Shown: positions 16,679 through 26,634, counted from the stretch's first letter. The stretch: 64,000 bases of DNA from an uncultured Pelagibacteraceae bacterium (GCA_902604785.1 CACLAC010000001.1:1-64000), one strand, 5' to 3'. The notes: a model not told the origin generated them from the sequence alone. Translations and numbers: made by a program.

Positions 16679-18760
16679 ATGAATGAATTTATTAGTAAAA
16701 TAGGTAATTTCTGCATAAAAAGGCTTGCTGAATTAATAGGTTTAAGTTTTATTGCAATTTCTATCCTTTTGTTAATATCACTTCTTAGTTATTCACCAGA
16801 GGATCCAAATTTTATTTTTACTGAAAACACCATAGTTAAAAATCTTATGGGTTTAAAAGGAAGTTATGTTTCAGATTTATTTTTTCAGAGTTTTGGATTA
16901 ATTTCAATCCTAATCCCAATCACATATTTTTTTACAGGCATAAATATTTTCATTTCTAAAACATTTTTAATAATAATAGAAAATACCTTTTTTATTATTC
17001 TATACACTTTCATTGGATGTTTATTTTTTACAGCATTTCATAAAAATTCATTTTGGTTAACGATAAATGGGAATAATGGTTTTTTGGGAAATTTGTTTGA
17101 AGAAAATTTTCTTTTAAATGCAGTTACTGCTAATGAAAAAATTTCATATTATTTATTAATAATTTTAATTTGTTTAATTTTTTTGAAAAGTATAAATTTT
17201 AAAATATTTTTTATCTTTAATTTTTTAAAAAAAATTTCTTATATTTTCTCAAAAAAAACAAAAGCAGAAAATAATTATGATAAAGTTTATTTCGAAAAAC
17301 CAATAGAACCAGAAATAAATGAAACAAGAATTCAAGAGAATTTCTCATTCAAAAAAGATACTACTTTAGACATTAAATCTATCAAGTTCAAACTTCCTGA
17401 AATAGAATTTTTAAAAAAACCCACTAAAAAAGAAAGAGAAAATTCTTCTGAGATAAAAATTGATGAAAATGCCTTAGAAAAAATTCTATTAGATTTTGGT
17501 GTTGAGGGTAAAATAAAAAAAATTAGTAATGGACCTGTTGTAACTTTAAATGAATTCGAACCTGCGCCAGGTGTTAAAGTTTCAAAAATTATTAATTTAT
17601 CAGAGGATATAGCTAGAAATACTAGTTCAGAATCTGCTAGAATTGCTACAATACCAGGAAGTAGCTCTGTTGGTATTGAACTTCCTAAATCTTTTAGAGA
17701 AAATGTTTATTTAAGTGAAATAATATCAAGTAAAGATTTTTCTAAAAAAAATATTAAACTACCTATAGCTTTAGGAAAAAGTATTTCAGGTTTGCCTATT
17801 ATTGGAGATCTTAGTTCAATGCCTCACCTTTTAATCGCTGGAACTACAGGTTCAGGAAAATCAGTTTGTATAAATACTATTATTTTGTCATTGTTATATA
17901 AACATACCCCTGAAAAATGTAAGTTTATTTTAATAGATCCAAAAATGTTGGAGCTTTCAACATATGAAGGGATACCTCACCTTCTATGTCCTGTTATTAC
18001 TGAAGCTAAAAGAGCAGCATCAGTATTAGGATGGGTAGTTAAAGAAATGGAAAGTAGATACAGACTTATGACTAGAGTGGGTGTTAGAAATATAGACGGG
18101 TATAATGAGAAACATAAAATTTCTATGCCTTATATAGTTGTTATGGTTGATGAGATGTCAGACTTGATGTTAGTCGCAGGTAAAGAAATAGAAAATTATA
18201 TTCAAAAACTTTCTCAAATGGCAAGAGCTGCAGGAATACATATTATAATGGCTACACAAAGACCAAGTGTCGATGTGATAACTGGGACTATAAAAGCTAA
18301 TTTCCCAACCAGAATATCTTTCCAAGTAACCTCAAAAATTGATAGTAGAACAATTCTTGGAGAACAAGGCGCAGAACAACTACTAGGAAAAGGTGACATG
18401 TTGTTTATGTCTTCAGCTAACAAAATTGTTCGAATACATGCACCTTATGTCTCAGAAAATGAAATTGAAAAAATAAATAATTATATAAGAAACCAAGCTG
18501 AACCTGACTATGTAGATGAAATTTTAAACTACGTAGATGAAAAAGAATCAAAATCTAATTCTAAAGATGATGAAAATTTAGATGAACTTTATGATACTGC
18601 GCTTGAAATTATTAAAACAGAAAGAAAAGCTTCCACTTCATTTTTACAAAGAAAATTACAAATTGGATACAATAGAGCTGCAAGGATAATTGACCAAATG
18701 GAAGTAAATGGAGAAGTCAGTAAAGCCAATCATGTTGGTAAAAGAGAAGTTCTTAAGTAA
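16679..18760 (+). CDS. ftsK: DNA translocase FtsK
   Basis: Membrane-anchored DNA pump that links chromosome segregation to septation. Four hydrophobic segments occupy about residues 15-185, followed by a short lysine-rich linker (much shorter than in E. coli), the beta domain starting near 255, the RecA-like motor with Walker A GTTGSGKSV (about 387-395) and Walker B YIVVMVDEMSDLM (about 485), and the gamma winged helix at the end (TSFLQRKLQIGYNRAARIIDQME) that reads KOPS sites. At 693 residues it is a compact form. lolA follows after 3 bp, the order seen in many proteobacteria. Confidence 0.97.
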   Translation: MNEFISKIGNFCIKRLAELIGLSFIAISILLLISLLSYSPEDPNFIFTENTIVKNLMGLKGSYVSDLFFQSFGLISILIPITYFFTGINIFISKTFLIIIENTFFIILYTFIGCLFFTAFHKNSFWLTINGNNGFLGNLFEENFLLNAVTANEKISYYLLIILICLIFLKSINFKIFFIFNFLKKISYIFSKKTKAENNYDKVYFEKPIEPEINETRIQENFSFKKDTTLDIKSIKFKLPEIEFLKKPTKKERENSSEIKIDENALEKILLDFGVEGKIKKISNGPVVTLNEFEPAPGVKVSKIINLSEDIARNTSSESARIATIPGSSSVGIELPKSFRENVYLSEIISSKDFSKKNIKLPIALGKSISGLPIIGDLSSMPHLLIAGTTGSGKSVCINTIILSLLYKHTPEKCKFILIDPKMLELSTYEGIPHLLCPVITEAKRAASVLGWVVKEMESRYRLMTRVGVRNIDGYNEKHKISMPYIVVMVDEMSDLMLVAGKEIENYIQKLSQMARAAGIHIIMATQRPSVDVITGTIKANFPTRISFQVTSKIDSRTILGEQGAEQLLGKGDMLFMSSANKIVRIHAPYVSENEIEKINNYIRNQAEPDYVDEILNYVDEKESKSNSKDDENLDELYDTALEIIKTERKASTSFLQRKLQIGYNRAARIIDQMEVNGEVSKANHVGKREVLK

Positions 18761-18763
18761 ATA

Positions 18764-19318
18764 ATGAGAATTTTTGTATTAATATTTTTTTTTTTATTAC
18801 AGAATAATGTTGCCGCATCAATAAAATCTAAAATAATAAATAATTTTAAATTAACAGAAAACTTAAAATTTAATTTTGTCCAAAAAATTGGAAAAAAGAT
18901 TGAAAAAGGTGAGTGTATAATAGCTTACCCTAAAAAAATTTTTTGCAAATATGATGATCGTTATAATAAAATATTAGTTTCTAACGGAAAATCATTAGTA
19001 ATAAATAGTGATAGAAGCAATCAATATTACAGATATAGTTTAGAAAAAACTCCACTTAACCTTATTTTAGATAAAAAATTTTTAATAAATAAAATGACTG
19101 ATTCTGAAAGTTTATCTAATTCATTTAGCAATTATTCTTTTAAAATAATCTATGAAAAAACGTCAATTAATATTTTTTTTGACAAAAAAACTTTAAAATT
19201 AATTGGATGGACAACTAATGATATTTATCAAAATAAAGTAGAAACAATAATATCAAATGTAGAAAAGAATTTAATTATTAATAATAATATTTTTAAAATT
19301 CAAAATTATATTAATTAA
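18764..19318 (+). CDS. lolA: Outer-membrane lipoprotein carrier protein LolA
   Basis: Periplasmic chaperone that carries lipoproteins from LolCDE to the outer membrane. A 184-residue protein with an N-terminal signal peptide (about residues 1-18, ending NVAAS), the LolA start FNFVQKIGKKIEKGECIIAYPKKIFCKYDD, and the half-barrel strand pattern with LGWTTND-like turn (LIGWTTNDIYQN). Sequence is divergent, but the position directly behind ftsK supports the call. It overlaps the convergent GNAT gene by 8 bp. Confidence 0.85.
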   Translation: MRIFVLIFFFLLQNNVAASIKSKIINNFKLTENLKFNFVQKIGKKIEKGECIIAYPKKIFCKYDDRYNKILVSNGKSLVINSDRSNQYYRYSLEKTPLNLILDKKFLINKMTDSESLSNSFSNYSFKIIYEKTSINIFFDKKTLKLIGWTTNDIYQNKVETIISNVEKNLIINNNIFKIQNYIN

Positions 19319-19823
19319 TATTTAAATTTACTGTTTCTGATTTAAATATTTTCATCCCTCTTGCTTGATAATTTTTTAATGCAAATTCATGATCTAGCGA
19401 ACAAGTATGTAGCCATACTCTTTCAATACCTTTTGTAAAAGAATTTTCTATTGATTTAGATAAAAGATAACCTCCATACTTTTTTCCATAATATTCCTTT
19501 AAAATTCCAAAGTATGCAATTTCACAACTTTTTTTTTCAGTATGAAAAATTTGTTCACAATAACCAATTAAATATTCTCCTTCTTGTAAAATAAAGGTTT
19601 TCACTTTAGTGTTTTCAAGATATTTAATCCATTTTTGATCATCCCATACCAATCGATCTATCCATCTATGATCTTTTCCAATTTGCTTGTAAAAAAATTT
19701 ATTTATTTGAAAATCAGGTGGATCAATAAATTTTAGATCACAGTTTTCAACTGGTTTTTCTGAATAGTTCAAATCCTCTATAGAATTTATTTCTAAGTAA
19801 TTTCTTTCTACTTTAATATTCAC
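19311..19823 (-). CDS. GNAT-family N-acetyltransferase
   Basis: A 170-residue single-domain acetyltransferase. The acetyl-CoA-binding core is visible as CEIAYFGILKEYYGKKYGGYLLSKSIENSF followed by RVWLHTCSLDHEFALKNYQARGM, the typical motif A and motif B of GNAT enzymes. The N-terminal part is specific and gives no substrate hint. It is the last gene of the his-hinT run; its start overlaps the hinT stop by 4 bp, so it is translationally coupled to it. Confidence 0.88.
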   Translation of the reverse strand: MNIKVERNYLEINSIEDLNYSEKPVENCDLKFIDPPDFQINKFFYKQIGKDHRWIDRLVWDDQKWIKYLENTKVKTFILQEGEYLIGYCEQIFHTEKKSCEIAYFGILKEYYGKKYGGYLLSKSIENSFTKGIERVWLHTCSLDHEFALKNYQARGMKIFKSETVNLNIN

Positions 19824-20185
19824 TGAACCATTTTGCCGATTTTTTCACCACCAAATAAATGGAAATGTAAATGTGGAACCTCTTGTCCACCATCTTCACT
19901 TATATTAGCTAATGCCCTATAGCCTTTACCTGTATCGACTGAAATTCCAAGTTTTTCAGCCACAATACTTATTCCTTTTAACAATCCTACCATCTCCTCG
20001 GATGAAGCATTCTTACTGAAATCATCAAGATCAACATATTTTCCTTTAGGAATAACTAGCGCATGAATTTTTTTTTGTGGATTTATATCGTGAAATGAAA
20101 GAACAAAATCATCTTCATAAATTTTTTTACAAGGAATTTCTCCTCTTAGTATTTTTGCAAAAATATTATTATCATCGTAACTCAT
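19820..20185 (-). CDS. Histidine-triad nucleotide-binding protein (HinT/HIT)
   Basis: A 121-residue HIT protein, hydrolysing nucleoside phosphoramidates or similar adducts. The triad is present as VPHLHFHLFGG near the C-terminus, and the N-terminal NIFAKILRGEIPCKKIYEDDFVLSFHDINPQ is typical of HinT. It overlaps hisE by 4 bp, an association of hisE with hinT that is common in proteobacteria. Complete and unremarkable. Confidence 0.95.
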   Translation of the reverse strand: MSYDDNNIFAKILRGEIPCKKIYEDDFVLSFHDINPQKKIHALVIPKGKYVDLDDFSKNASSEEMVGLLKGISIVAEKLGISVDTGKGYRALANISEDGGQEVPHLHFHLFGGEKIGKMVQ

Positions 20186-20454
20186 TTTTTTCTTTTATTT
20201 AACTCTTCCATTACTTCTTCAATTTTAACATCATTTGCCTCCATATACATAATCAAATGATAAAAAACATCAGCAGCTTCGTGAAGTATATTTGTATTTT
20301 TATCTACAGCTTCTATCAATTCATTTATTTCTTCTAAAACTTTTTCTTTACTAAAAGATTTGTCAGCTAAAAGTTTATTTGTATAAGACCCCTCAACAGG
20401 TTTACTTTTTCTATCTCTTGCAAGTTTAAATAGGCTTTCTAAAGTATTTAGCAT
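20182..20454 (-). CDS. hisE: Phosphoribosyl-ATP pyrophosphohydrolase
   Basis: Second step of histidine synthesis: removes pyrophosphate from phosphoribosyl-ATP. The 90-residue MazG-like all-alpha protein shows SYTNKLLADKSFSKEKVLEEINELIEAV with the metal-binding EExxE helix and the following HEAADVFYHLIMYM with E/D ligands. Length and motif order are complete. It begins 1 bp after the hisF stop. Confidence 0.96.
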   Translation of the reverse strand: MLNTLESLFKLARDRKSKPVEGSYTNKLLADKSFSKEKVLEEINELIEAVDKNTNILHEAADVFYHLIMYMEANDVKIEEVMEELNKRKK

Positions 20455-20455
20455 T

Positions 20456-21211
20456 CTAAATCCTAACTGGTATTCCTTTTGAGTTCAAATATTCTTTAGC
20501 CTCTTTCACAGAATGTTTTCCATAATGGAATATAGAAGCTGCTAAAACAGCGCTAGCATTTCCTAACTTAATTCCATCTACTAAATGATCTAAATTTCCT
20601 ACTCCTCCTGATGCTATTACTGGTATGTTAACTTTTGAAGATATTTTTGATGTCAAATCAATATCAAATCCAATTTGAGTCCCGTCTCTATCCATAGATG
20701 TTACTAATAATTCGCCTGCACCACTATCTTCCATTTTTTTTGCAAAATCTATTGCATCAATTCCTGTATTATTTCTTCCTCCATGAGTAAAAACTTCCCA
20801 CTTGTCTTCATTTTTTTTAGCATCTATTGCAACAACAATACATTGCGAACCAAATTTTTTAGAGCTCTCTATAACTACTTCTGAATTTTGAACAGCAGCA
20901 GTATTTATAGAAACTTTATCAGCTCCACAATTAAGTAATTTATTAATGTCTTCAATACTTCTAACGCCTCCTCCAACAGTAAGAGGCACAAAACATCTTT
21001 TAGATGTATCTTTCACTACATCATAAATAATATCTCTATTTTCATTAGAAGCGGTAATATCTAAAAAACAAATTTCATCTGCTCCACCATCACTATAAAT
21101 TTTGGCCTGTTCAACAGGATCACCTGCATCTTTTAGATCCACGAAGTTTATGCCTTTAACAACTCTTCCATTTTTAACATCTAGACAGGGTATTATTCTA
21201 TTTTTAAGCAT
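20456..21211 (-). CDS. hisF: Imidazole glycerol phosphate synthase cyclase subunit
   Basis: Cyclase subunit of IGP synthase; uses ammonia channelled from HisH to form IGP and AICAR. TIM barrel of 251 residues with [19 protein letters not shown] (catalytic Asp11), [34 protein letters not shown] (second catalytic Asp near 130), [17 protein letters not shown] and VIASGGVGN. Complete. Its start overlaps the hisA stop by 8 bp. The partner hisH lies upstream in the same strand, beyond tldE-tldD. Confidence 0.98.
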   Translation of the reverse strand: MLKNRIIPCLDVKNGRVVKGINFVDLKDAGDPVEQAKIYSDGGADEICFLDITASNENRDIIYDVVKDTSKRCFVPLTVGGGVRSIEDINKLLNCGADKVSINTAAVQNSEVVIESSKKFGSQCIVVAIDAKKNEDKWEVFTHGGRNNTGIDAIDFAKKMEDSGAGELLVTSMDRDGTQIGFDIDLTSKISSKVNIPVIASGGVGNLDHLVDGIKLGNASAVLAASIFHYGKHSVKEAKEYLNSKGIPVRI

Positions 21212-21923
21212 CTATTTCTTTTACTAGCTCCTCTAAATTTATATCACCATCATAAATAGCTTTTCCAACAATTATACCTTCAATATTTTTTAATTCCTTT
21301 GCTTTTTCAATATCATCAATTGATGAAACTCCTCCTGAAATAATTACTGGACAGTTAGATATCTCCGCAACTTTTGCTGTCTCTTCAAAATTAGGACTTT
21401 GCTTTGTACCGTCTCGATTAATATCAGTATAAATCAATCTACTAATACCGTAATCTTTAACTTCTTTTAAATAATCTAATGTTAATTGATTAGAGTTCTC
21501 TTTCCAACCAAACACTGATAAATACCCATCTTTAGCGTCCAGTCCTAATGCAATTTTATTTGGAAATTTATGACATGCTTCATTTAAAAAATTTTTATCT
21601 TTAATAGCTGCACTTCCTAAAATTACTTTTTCAACACCTGCATCTATATATTTTTTTATACTTTCAAAGTTTCTGATGCCACCACCAATTTCAACTTTTA
21701 GATCAAATTTACCAACTATTTCTTTAATAATACTTAAATTAACAGTCTCACCAGTTATAGCTCCATCCAAATCAACAATATGTAAATTTTTAAAACCATG
21801 ATCTTTATATTTTCCAGCCTGCTCTACTGGAGACATTTCATATTCAGTTTTATTATCAAAGTCACCTTTGACCAATCTCACACACTTTTTATCTTTAATA
21901 TCAATAGCTGGAAATATTTTCAT
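21204..21923 (-). CDS. hisA: ProFAR isomerase HisA
   Basis: Isomerises phosphoribosylformimino-AICAR-P in histidine synthesis. A 239-residue TIM barrel with [22 protein letters not shown] (catalytic Asp8), [45 protein letters not shown] and [13 protein letters not shown]. Complete. The ATG is embedded in a 10-A run (10 T on the plus strand) and overlaps the end of a small upstream ORF by 23 bp, so it may be translationally coupled to that ORF. Confidence 0.98.
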   Translation of the reverse strand: MKIFPAIDIKDKKCVRLVKGDFDNKTEYEMSPVEQAGKYKDHGFKNLHIVDLDGAITGETVNLSIIKEIVGKFDLKVEIGGGIRNFESIKKYIDAGVEKVILGSAAIKDKNFLNEACHKFPNKIALGLDAKDGYLSVFGWKENSNQLTLDYLKEVKDYGISRLIYTDINRDGTKQSPNFEETAKVAEISNCPVIISGGVSSIDDIEKAKELKNIEGIIVGKAIYDGDINLEELVKEIDA

Positions 21924-22026
21924 TTTTTTTTTTCTTTAATAAAATTTTGAAAATATCATCTAATCTTATTGCTATAGCTAATAAGATACCAAAAATCCCC
22001 AGTAATAACCAAGTTTCAAAATCCAT
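21901..22026 (-). CDS. Small single-span membrane ORF upstream of hisA
   Basis: Too short for ordinary ORF lists. From ATG at 22026 the frame encodes 41 residues: MDFETWLLLGIFGILLAIAI is a hydrophobic helix, followed by RLDDIFKILLKKKNE and a short tail, with TGA at 21903-21901 inside hisA. An AAAG purine stretch precedes the ATG. It fills the otherwise empty tldE-hisA gap, and its helix-plus-basic-tail layout is typical of real small membrane proteins, but no family is recognised. The 10-A run before the hisA ATG lies in its frame, so a change in run length would alter its C-terminus. Confidence 0.45.
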   Translation of the reverse strand: MDFETWLLLGIFGILLAIAIRLDDIFKILLKKKKNENISSY

Positions 22027-22049
22027 CTTTAATTTTTATAAATTATATA

Positions 22050-23369
22050 TTATTTTCCACCAACAATCATTCCTTCAACTAACATTGTCGGTGAGTTAGT
22101 AGAATAATTGAATTCTAAATCATTTGCTAATGATATGTTTTTAAAAATATCATTTAAATTTCCAGCTATAGTTATTTCACTTACTGGATAGGAAAATTCG
22201 CCATTTTCGATCATTAGTCCTGATGCTCCGACTGAATAATCTCCCGTAATTAAATTTGAGCCTCTGCCTATTGTTTCATTAACGTAGAGTATTCTTTTAC
22301 CTGAACAAAGTAATTCTTTAAAACTGACAGAACCATTTAAAAAATACAAATTTGTAGATCCACTGGATCTTCCATTAGACTGTAATTTTATTTTTTTACC
22401 ATTGTATGTATCTATCAAAAAGTCTTTTAAATCACCATTTTTTACTAAATCTAATGGTTTAATTTTAACTCCTTCGCTATCAAAATATCTTGAACCATTT
22501 GCTTTTTTGATATCTCCTTTATCCTGAATATTTATTTTATCATTAAATATTTTTTTATTTAATTTATCTTTCAAAAAAGTAGTGCCTCTAGCAATTGCGC
22601 TTGAAGAAATTGCGCTTGAGAAAGCTGATAAAAAACTTTTTGCAATTCTTTTATCAAAGATAATATTTAATTTTTCACTCTTAATTTTTTTAGGGTTTAA
22701 TTTTTGTAATGCTAGTTCTGCAGCTTTAGCGCCTAAATCTTTTGGTTTAAGAATATCATCATAAAAACGTTTGCTGCTATATTCATAGTCTCTCTCCATA
22801 CTACCGTTATTTTTTGATACTACCTCACAGTAAGCTGTAAATTGTGATGTTTTATAACCATCAGAGAATCCATTAGAGTTCGCTAAAACAAAATTTGATT
22901 TATTTTGACTAAATCCCGAACCGTTTGTATTTACAATATCTTTTTTAGAAAAAGCCTCTTCTTCAGCCTCATTTATATAATCTATTTTTTGTTTATTTTC
23001 TAAAATAGTCTCATCATATAAATCTAAATTTTTATCACCATTAAAGTATAATTCTTTATCTGCTAGAGAATTTAATTCATCCTCTGGTGTTATTTTTGTA
23101 CTCTCAACACATCTATTTATCAAATTATCCAAATTTTTTTCATTTAGGTTAGATGAAGAAATTGATGATTTTTTTTTACCTATATATGTTGTTAATGTAA
23201 TACCTAAATTTTCTGATCTTGTTGATCCATCTAACTTTCTATTTCTTATATTTACATTTTCAGAAACAGAATTAACCACAAATACACTTGCTTCTGTTGA
23301 TCCAAGTTTTTTAGCTTTAGATAAACATTGATCTGCAATCGTATTTAGATAGTCGTTTTCTTTAATCAT
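22050..23369 (-). CDS. pmbA: TldE/PmbA metalloprotease-related subunit
   Basis: TldE, the non-catalytic partner of TldD in the heterodimeric peptidase that processes peptides such as microcin precursors and degrades CcdA-like proteins. The 439-residue protein shows SLNEKNLDNLINRCVE, ANSNGFSDGYKTS, the SEKLNIIFDKRIAKSFLSAFSSA region, FDSEGVKIKPL and the C-terminal NLITGDYSVGASGLMIENGEFSYPVSEITIAGNL, all typical of PmbA. It lacks the HExxxH metal site, as expected. It starts 2 bp after tldD. Both genes sit within the histidine gene run, between hisH and hisA. Confidence 0.94.
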   Translation of the reverse strand: MIKENDYLNTIADQCLSKAKKLGSTEASVFVVNSVSENVNIRNRKLDGSTRSENLGITLTTYIGKKKSSISSSNLNEKNLDNLINRCVESTKITPEDELNSLADKELYFNGDKNLDLYDETILENKQKIDYINEAEEEAFSKKDIVNTNGSGFSQNKSNFVLANSNGFSDGYKTSQFTAYCEVVSKNNGSMERDYEYSSKRFYDDILKPKDLGAKAAELALQKLNPKKIKSEKLNIIFDKRIAKSFLSAFSSAISSSAIARGTTFLKDKLNKKIFNDKINIQDKGDIKKANGSRYFDSEGVKIKPLDLVKNGDLKDFLIDTYNGKKIKLQSNGRSSGSTNLYFLNGSVSFKELLCSGKRILYVNETIGRGSNLITGDYSVGASGLMIENGEFSYPVSEITIAGNLNDIFKNISLANDLEFNYSTNSPTMLVEGMIVGGK

Positions 23370-23371
23370 TT

Positions 23372-24784
23372 TTATAATTCAGTGCCACCAACTGTCATAT
23401 TATCGATTAGTAATGATGGCTGACCAACTCCAACTGGAACTCCTTGTCCAGCTTTGCCACAAGTACCAATGCCTGGATCTAACATCATGTCATTCCCAAC
23501 CATTAATACTTCTTTTAAAGAAGATGGACCGTCACCAATTAATGTTGCCCCTTTTAAAGGTGCACCAATTTTGCCGTCTATAATTTCATAGGCTTCTGTA
23601 CAATTAAAAACAAATTTTCCAGAGGTAATATCAACTTGCCCTCCACCAAAGCTAACAGCAAAAATCCCTTTATTTACAGAGTTAATCATCTCTTCCTGGG
23701 TATGATTCCCGTTCAACATTATGGTATTTCGCATTCTTGGCAAAACAATGTGTTTATAATTTTCTCTTCTTCCATTTCCTGTAGATTTTGTATTCATTAA
23801 GCGTGCGTTTAATCTATCTTGCATGAAATTTTTTAATATTCCATTTTCGATTAATACTGTTTTTTCAGTTGGAGTTCCTTCATCATCAATATTCAAACTT
23901 CCTCTTCTATTATCTAATGTTCCATCGTCAATAATTGTAACTCCTTCACTGGCAACTCTTTGGCCAACCAAATTATGAAATGCAGATGTTTTTTTTCTAT
24001 TAAAATCTCCTTCTAGACCATGTCCAATTGCTTCGTGGATCAATATTGCTGGCCAACCTGGGCCTAGTACTACTTTCATTTCTCCTGCTGGTGATGGTTT
24101 GCTTTTTAAGTTAGTAGTTGCAATTCTAAAAGCCTCATCACAAAGTTTTTTCCAACTATCATCTTTTAAATATTCGTCATAAGATTGTCTTCCACCAACA
24201 CCAAAAACCGCTGTTTCTTTTCTGCCATCTTTTTCTACCATCATAGATATATTAATTCTAACAAGAGGCCTGGTATCTTGTAATAATTCGCCTCCAGATC
24301 TTAAAATTTCAATACTTTTTTTTTCGCCTATAAAGCTTGCTGAGACTTGTTTGACAGACGCATCTTTAGATCTTGAATAATCATTCATTAAGTTTAATAG
24401 TTCAATTTTTGAATCTAAAGACTTAGTTTCAATTGGATCTGTATCTTTATAAAATTTTTGATTAGTTTTCTTTATACTAGAATTGTATGTTCCACTTTTA
24501 CTTTTAAGGGTTGATTTTAAATTTTCACTTGATTTTTTAAGAGACTCTTCTGAAATTTCGTTAGAATGAGAATATGCAATAACATCATCTGTAACTGCTC
24601 TAAATCCATATCCGGTATCCGTATTGTAGTCTGAACTTTTAATTTTATTATCATCTAGAGTAACAGTTTCAAATTTTGTATCTTCTAAATATAATTCGCC
24701 ATCGTCACATTTATGTAATGTGTCTGAAATTATCTTATCTGCAGTATTTACTGATAAGCTTGTATTCTTTAATAAATTAGACAT
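23372..24784 (-). CDS. tldD: TldD metalloprotease subunit
   Basis: Catalytic subunit of the TldD/TldE peptidase. The zinc-binding HEAIGHGLEGD (HExxxH) is present, along with GYGFRAVTDDVIAYSHSNE, VVLGPGWPAILI before it, NIDDEGTPTEKTVLIENGILKNFM, and the C-terminal GGGQVDITSGKFVFNCTEAYEI and DPGIGTCGKAGQGVPVGVGQPSLLI. Length of 470 residues is normal. It follows hisH after 17 bp with no sign of a promoter or terminator, so it probably shares the his transcript. Confidence 0.96.
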   Translation of the reverse strand: MSNLLKNTSLSVNTADKIISDTLHKCDDGELYLEDTKFETVTLDDNKIKSSDYNTDTGYGFRAVTDDVIAYSHSNEISEESLKKSSENLKSTLKSKSGTYNSSIKKTNQKFYKDTDPIETKSLDSKIELLNLMNDYSRSKDASVKQVSASFIGEKKSIEILRSGGELLQDTRPLVRINISMMVEKDGRKETAVFGVGGRQSYDEYLKDDSWKKLCDEAFRIATTNLKSKPSPAGEMKVVLGPGWPAILIHEAIGHGLEGDFNRKKTSAFHNLVGQRVASEGVTIIDDGTLDNRRGSLNIDDEGTPTEKTVLIENGILKNFMQDRLNARLMNTKSTGNGRRENYKHIVLPRMRNTIMLNGNHTQEEMINSVNKGIFAVSFGGGQVDITSGKFVFNCTEAYEIIDGKIGAPLKGATLIGDGPSSLKEVLMVGNDMMLDPGIGTCGKAGQGVPVGVGQPSLLIDNMTVGGTEL

Positions 24785-24801
24785 AAATAATTATTATATT
24801 C

Positions 24802-25428
24802 TTATAATGTAATAAAGTTTTCTACAATTCGTAGTCCCATTTTGTCACTCTTTTCAGGGTGAAATTGGGTTCCAAATATATTTTCCTTTTCAACAGCACA
24901 AACAACATTTGATGAATAATCAGTTGTGGCTGAAATTACAGATTTATCTTCAGGTATAAACTCATAACTGTGAACAAAATACATATGAGATTTATTTTCA
25001 ATATCTTTAAAAATTTTACTATCCTTAATAATATTAATTTCATTCCAACCAATGTGAGGAAGCTTATATTTTCCATTTTGGTTATCAATCTTAGATACTT
25101 TGCCTGAAATCCAACCTAATCCCTTTGTTTCTGTTTCCTCATACCCAACATCTGCGAACATTTGCAAACCAACACAAATTCCTAGAAGTGGTTTTTTACT
25201 ATTAATTGCAAATTCATTAAGTGTATCACCTAAACCATTGATATTGTTCAAAGCATCAACACAACTTTTAAATGAACCTTGTCCTGGTAATACTACTTTA
25301 TCACTAGATTTAATCTTATTTAAATCTGAAGTTACTTTGATATTAACTTTATCTTTGGCAACTTCCTTAAAAGAGTTTATTACAGAGCTAATATTTCCCG
25401 AGTTATAGTCAACAATTGTGACATTCAT
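24802..25428 (-). CDS. hisH: Imidazole glycerol phosphate synthase glutaminase subunit
   Basis: Class I glutamine amidotransferase that supplies ammonia to HisF. The 208-residue protein has the catalytic Cys in LLGICVGLQMFADVGYEE, the oxyanion strand VVLPGQGSF and the His/Glu pair in GTQFHPEKSDKMG. Complete. It starts 5 bp after hisB and is separated from its partner hisF by tldD, tldE, the small ORF and hisA. Confidence 0.97.
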   Translation of the reverse strand: MNVTIVDYNSGNISSVINSFKEVAKDKVNIKVTSDLNKIKSSDKVVLPGQGSFKSCVDALNNINGLGDTLNEFAINSKKPLLGICVGLQMFADVGYEETETKGLGWISGKVSKIDNQNGKYKLPHIGWNEINIIKDSKIFKDIENKSHMYFVHSYEFIPEDKSVISATTDYSSNVVCAVEKENIFGTQFHPEKSDKMGLRIVENFITL

Positions 25429-25433
25429 TAAGC

Positions 25434-26024
25434 TTATAAAGAACCTTTTGTAGAAGGAATTGTATTTTTATTCCTTGGATCCATTTCCAATGCAGCTCTC
25501 AATGATCTTGCCAATCCTTTAAAACAAGACTCAATTATGTGGTGGCTGTTATCACCATAAATATTTTCTACGTGTAAAGTTATTCCTGCAGCTTGTGAAA
25601 ATGCCTGAAACCATTCTTTGAATAATTCAGTATCCATCTCACCAAGTTTTTCAACTTTAAGCTTAACTTTCCAAATTAAATAAGGTCTATTCGATACATC
25701 AAGTGCGACTCTAGTTAAAGTTTCATCCATTGGAATTAATGCATGAGCATATCTTTTTATACCAACAAACTTTCTTGACGCTTTTTTTAAACATTCGCCA
25801 ATAGCAATTCCTGTGTCTTCAGTTGTGTGGTGAAGGTCTATATGGGTATCTCCTTTTGCTTTAAGATTTATATCCATAGAAGAGTGCTTAGATAATTGTT
25901 CAAGCATATGATTTAAAAAACCAATTCCAGTTTCAATTTTATATTTACCTTTGCCATCAATATTTAAATCAACATTGATGTTGGTTTCTTTAGTTTTTCT
26001 ACTTATTTTTGCTTTTCGCTTCAT
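25434..26024 (-). CDS. hisB: Imidazoleglycerol-phosphate dehydratase
   Basis: Monofunctional IGP dehydratase of 196 residues, without the phosphatase domain found in enterobacterial HisB. Metal ligands appear in [25 protein letters not shown] and [16 protein letters not shown]. The ATG at 26024 opens the minus-strand run that contains hisH, tldD, tldE, hisA, hisF, hisE, hinT and a GNAT gene. The shared 91-bp intergenic region with hslV (26025-26115) must hold the promoters of both directions; I see no clear operator. Confidence 0.97.
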   Translation of the reverse strand: MKRKAKISRKTKETNINVDLNIDGKGKYKIETGIGFLNHMLEQLSKHSSMDINLKAKGDTHIDLHHTTEDTGIAIGECLKKASRKFVGIKRYAHALIPMDETLTRVALDVSNRPYLIWKVKLKVEKLGEMDTELFKEWFQAFSQAAGITLHVENIYGDNSHHIIESCFKGLARSLRAALEMDPRNKNTIPSTKGSL

Positions 26025-26115
26025 AATTTAAAAAAGGTATATATCTATTATTGAATTATGGCAATAATACTGGGATTGGTCTTGAACTATTAAATTTAAT
26101 ATCCATTTATAGCTT

Positions 26116-26631
26116 ATGACAACGATTGTATTAGTTAGAAAGAATAATGACGTGGTAGTTGCTAGCGACGGACAAGTTAGCATGGGAAACACAGTAATTA
26201 AGAGAACTGCAAACAAGGTTCGTAAAATTGAGAAAAGAAATGTGATCGCAGGTTTTGCTGGATCAACAGCAGATGCACTAACTCTATTCGAAAGATTGGA
26301 GTCAAAATTAGAGAAGCACGCTGGAAATTTAACAAGGGCAGCTGTTGAATTAGCAAAAGATTGGAGAACAGATAAGTATTTAAGAAGACTTGAAGCTTTA
26401 ATGGCGATTGGAGATAAAGAAAAAAGTTTTATTATTTCTGGAACTGGAGATGTTTTAGAACCTGAAGGAGATGTGATTGGTATAGGATCTGGTGGTAATT
26501 ATGCTCTAGCTTCAGCAAAAGTTTTAATGGACACAGATTTATCAGCTGAAGAAATAGCAAAAAAAGCGATTAAAGTTGCGTCTGAAATATGTGTTTTTAC
26601 AAACGAAAATATTAGCGTAGAAAAAATTTAA
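26116..26631 (+). CDS. hslV: ATP-dependent protease subunit HslV
   Basis: Proteasome-like peptidase of the HslVU (ClpQY) complex. After Met removal the nucleophile Thr is exposed ([10 protein letters not shown]), followed by [15 protein letters not shown], the [20 protein letters not shown] segment, a [16 protein letters not shown] helix and [17 protein letters not shown]. Length of 171 residues is typical. hslU follows after 3 bp. Adjacency of hslVU to the histidine genes is a recurrent alphaproteobacterial arrangement. Confidence 0.97.
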   Translation: MTTIVLVRKNNDVVVASDGQVSMGNTVIKRTANKVRKIEKRNVIAGFAGSTADALTLFERLESKLEKHAGNLTRAAVELAKDWRTDKYLRRLEALMAIGDKEKSFIISGTGDVLEPEGDVIGIGSGGNYALASAKVLMDTDLSAEEIAKKAIKVASEICVFTNENISVEKI

Positions 26632-26634
26632 ATC

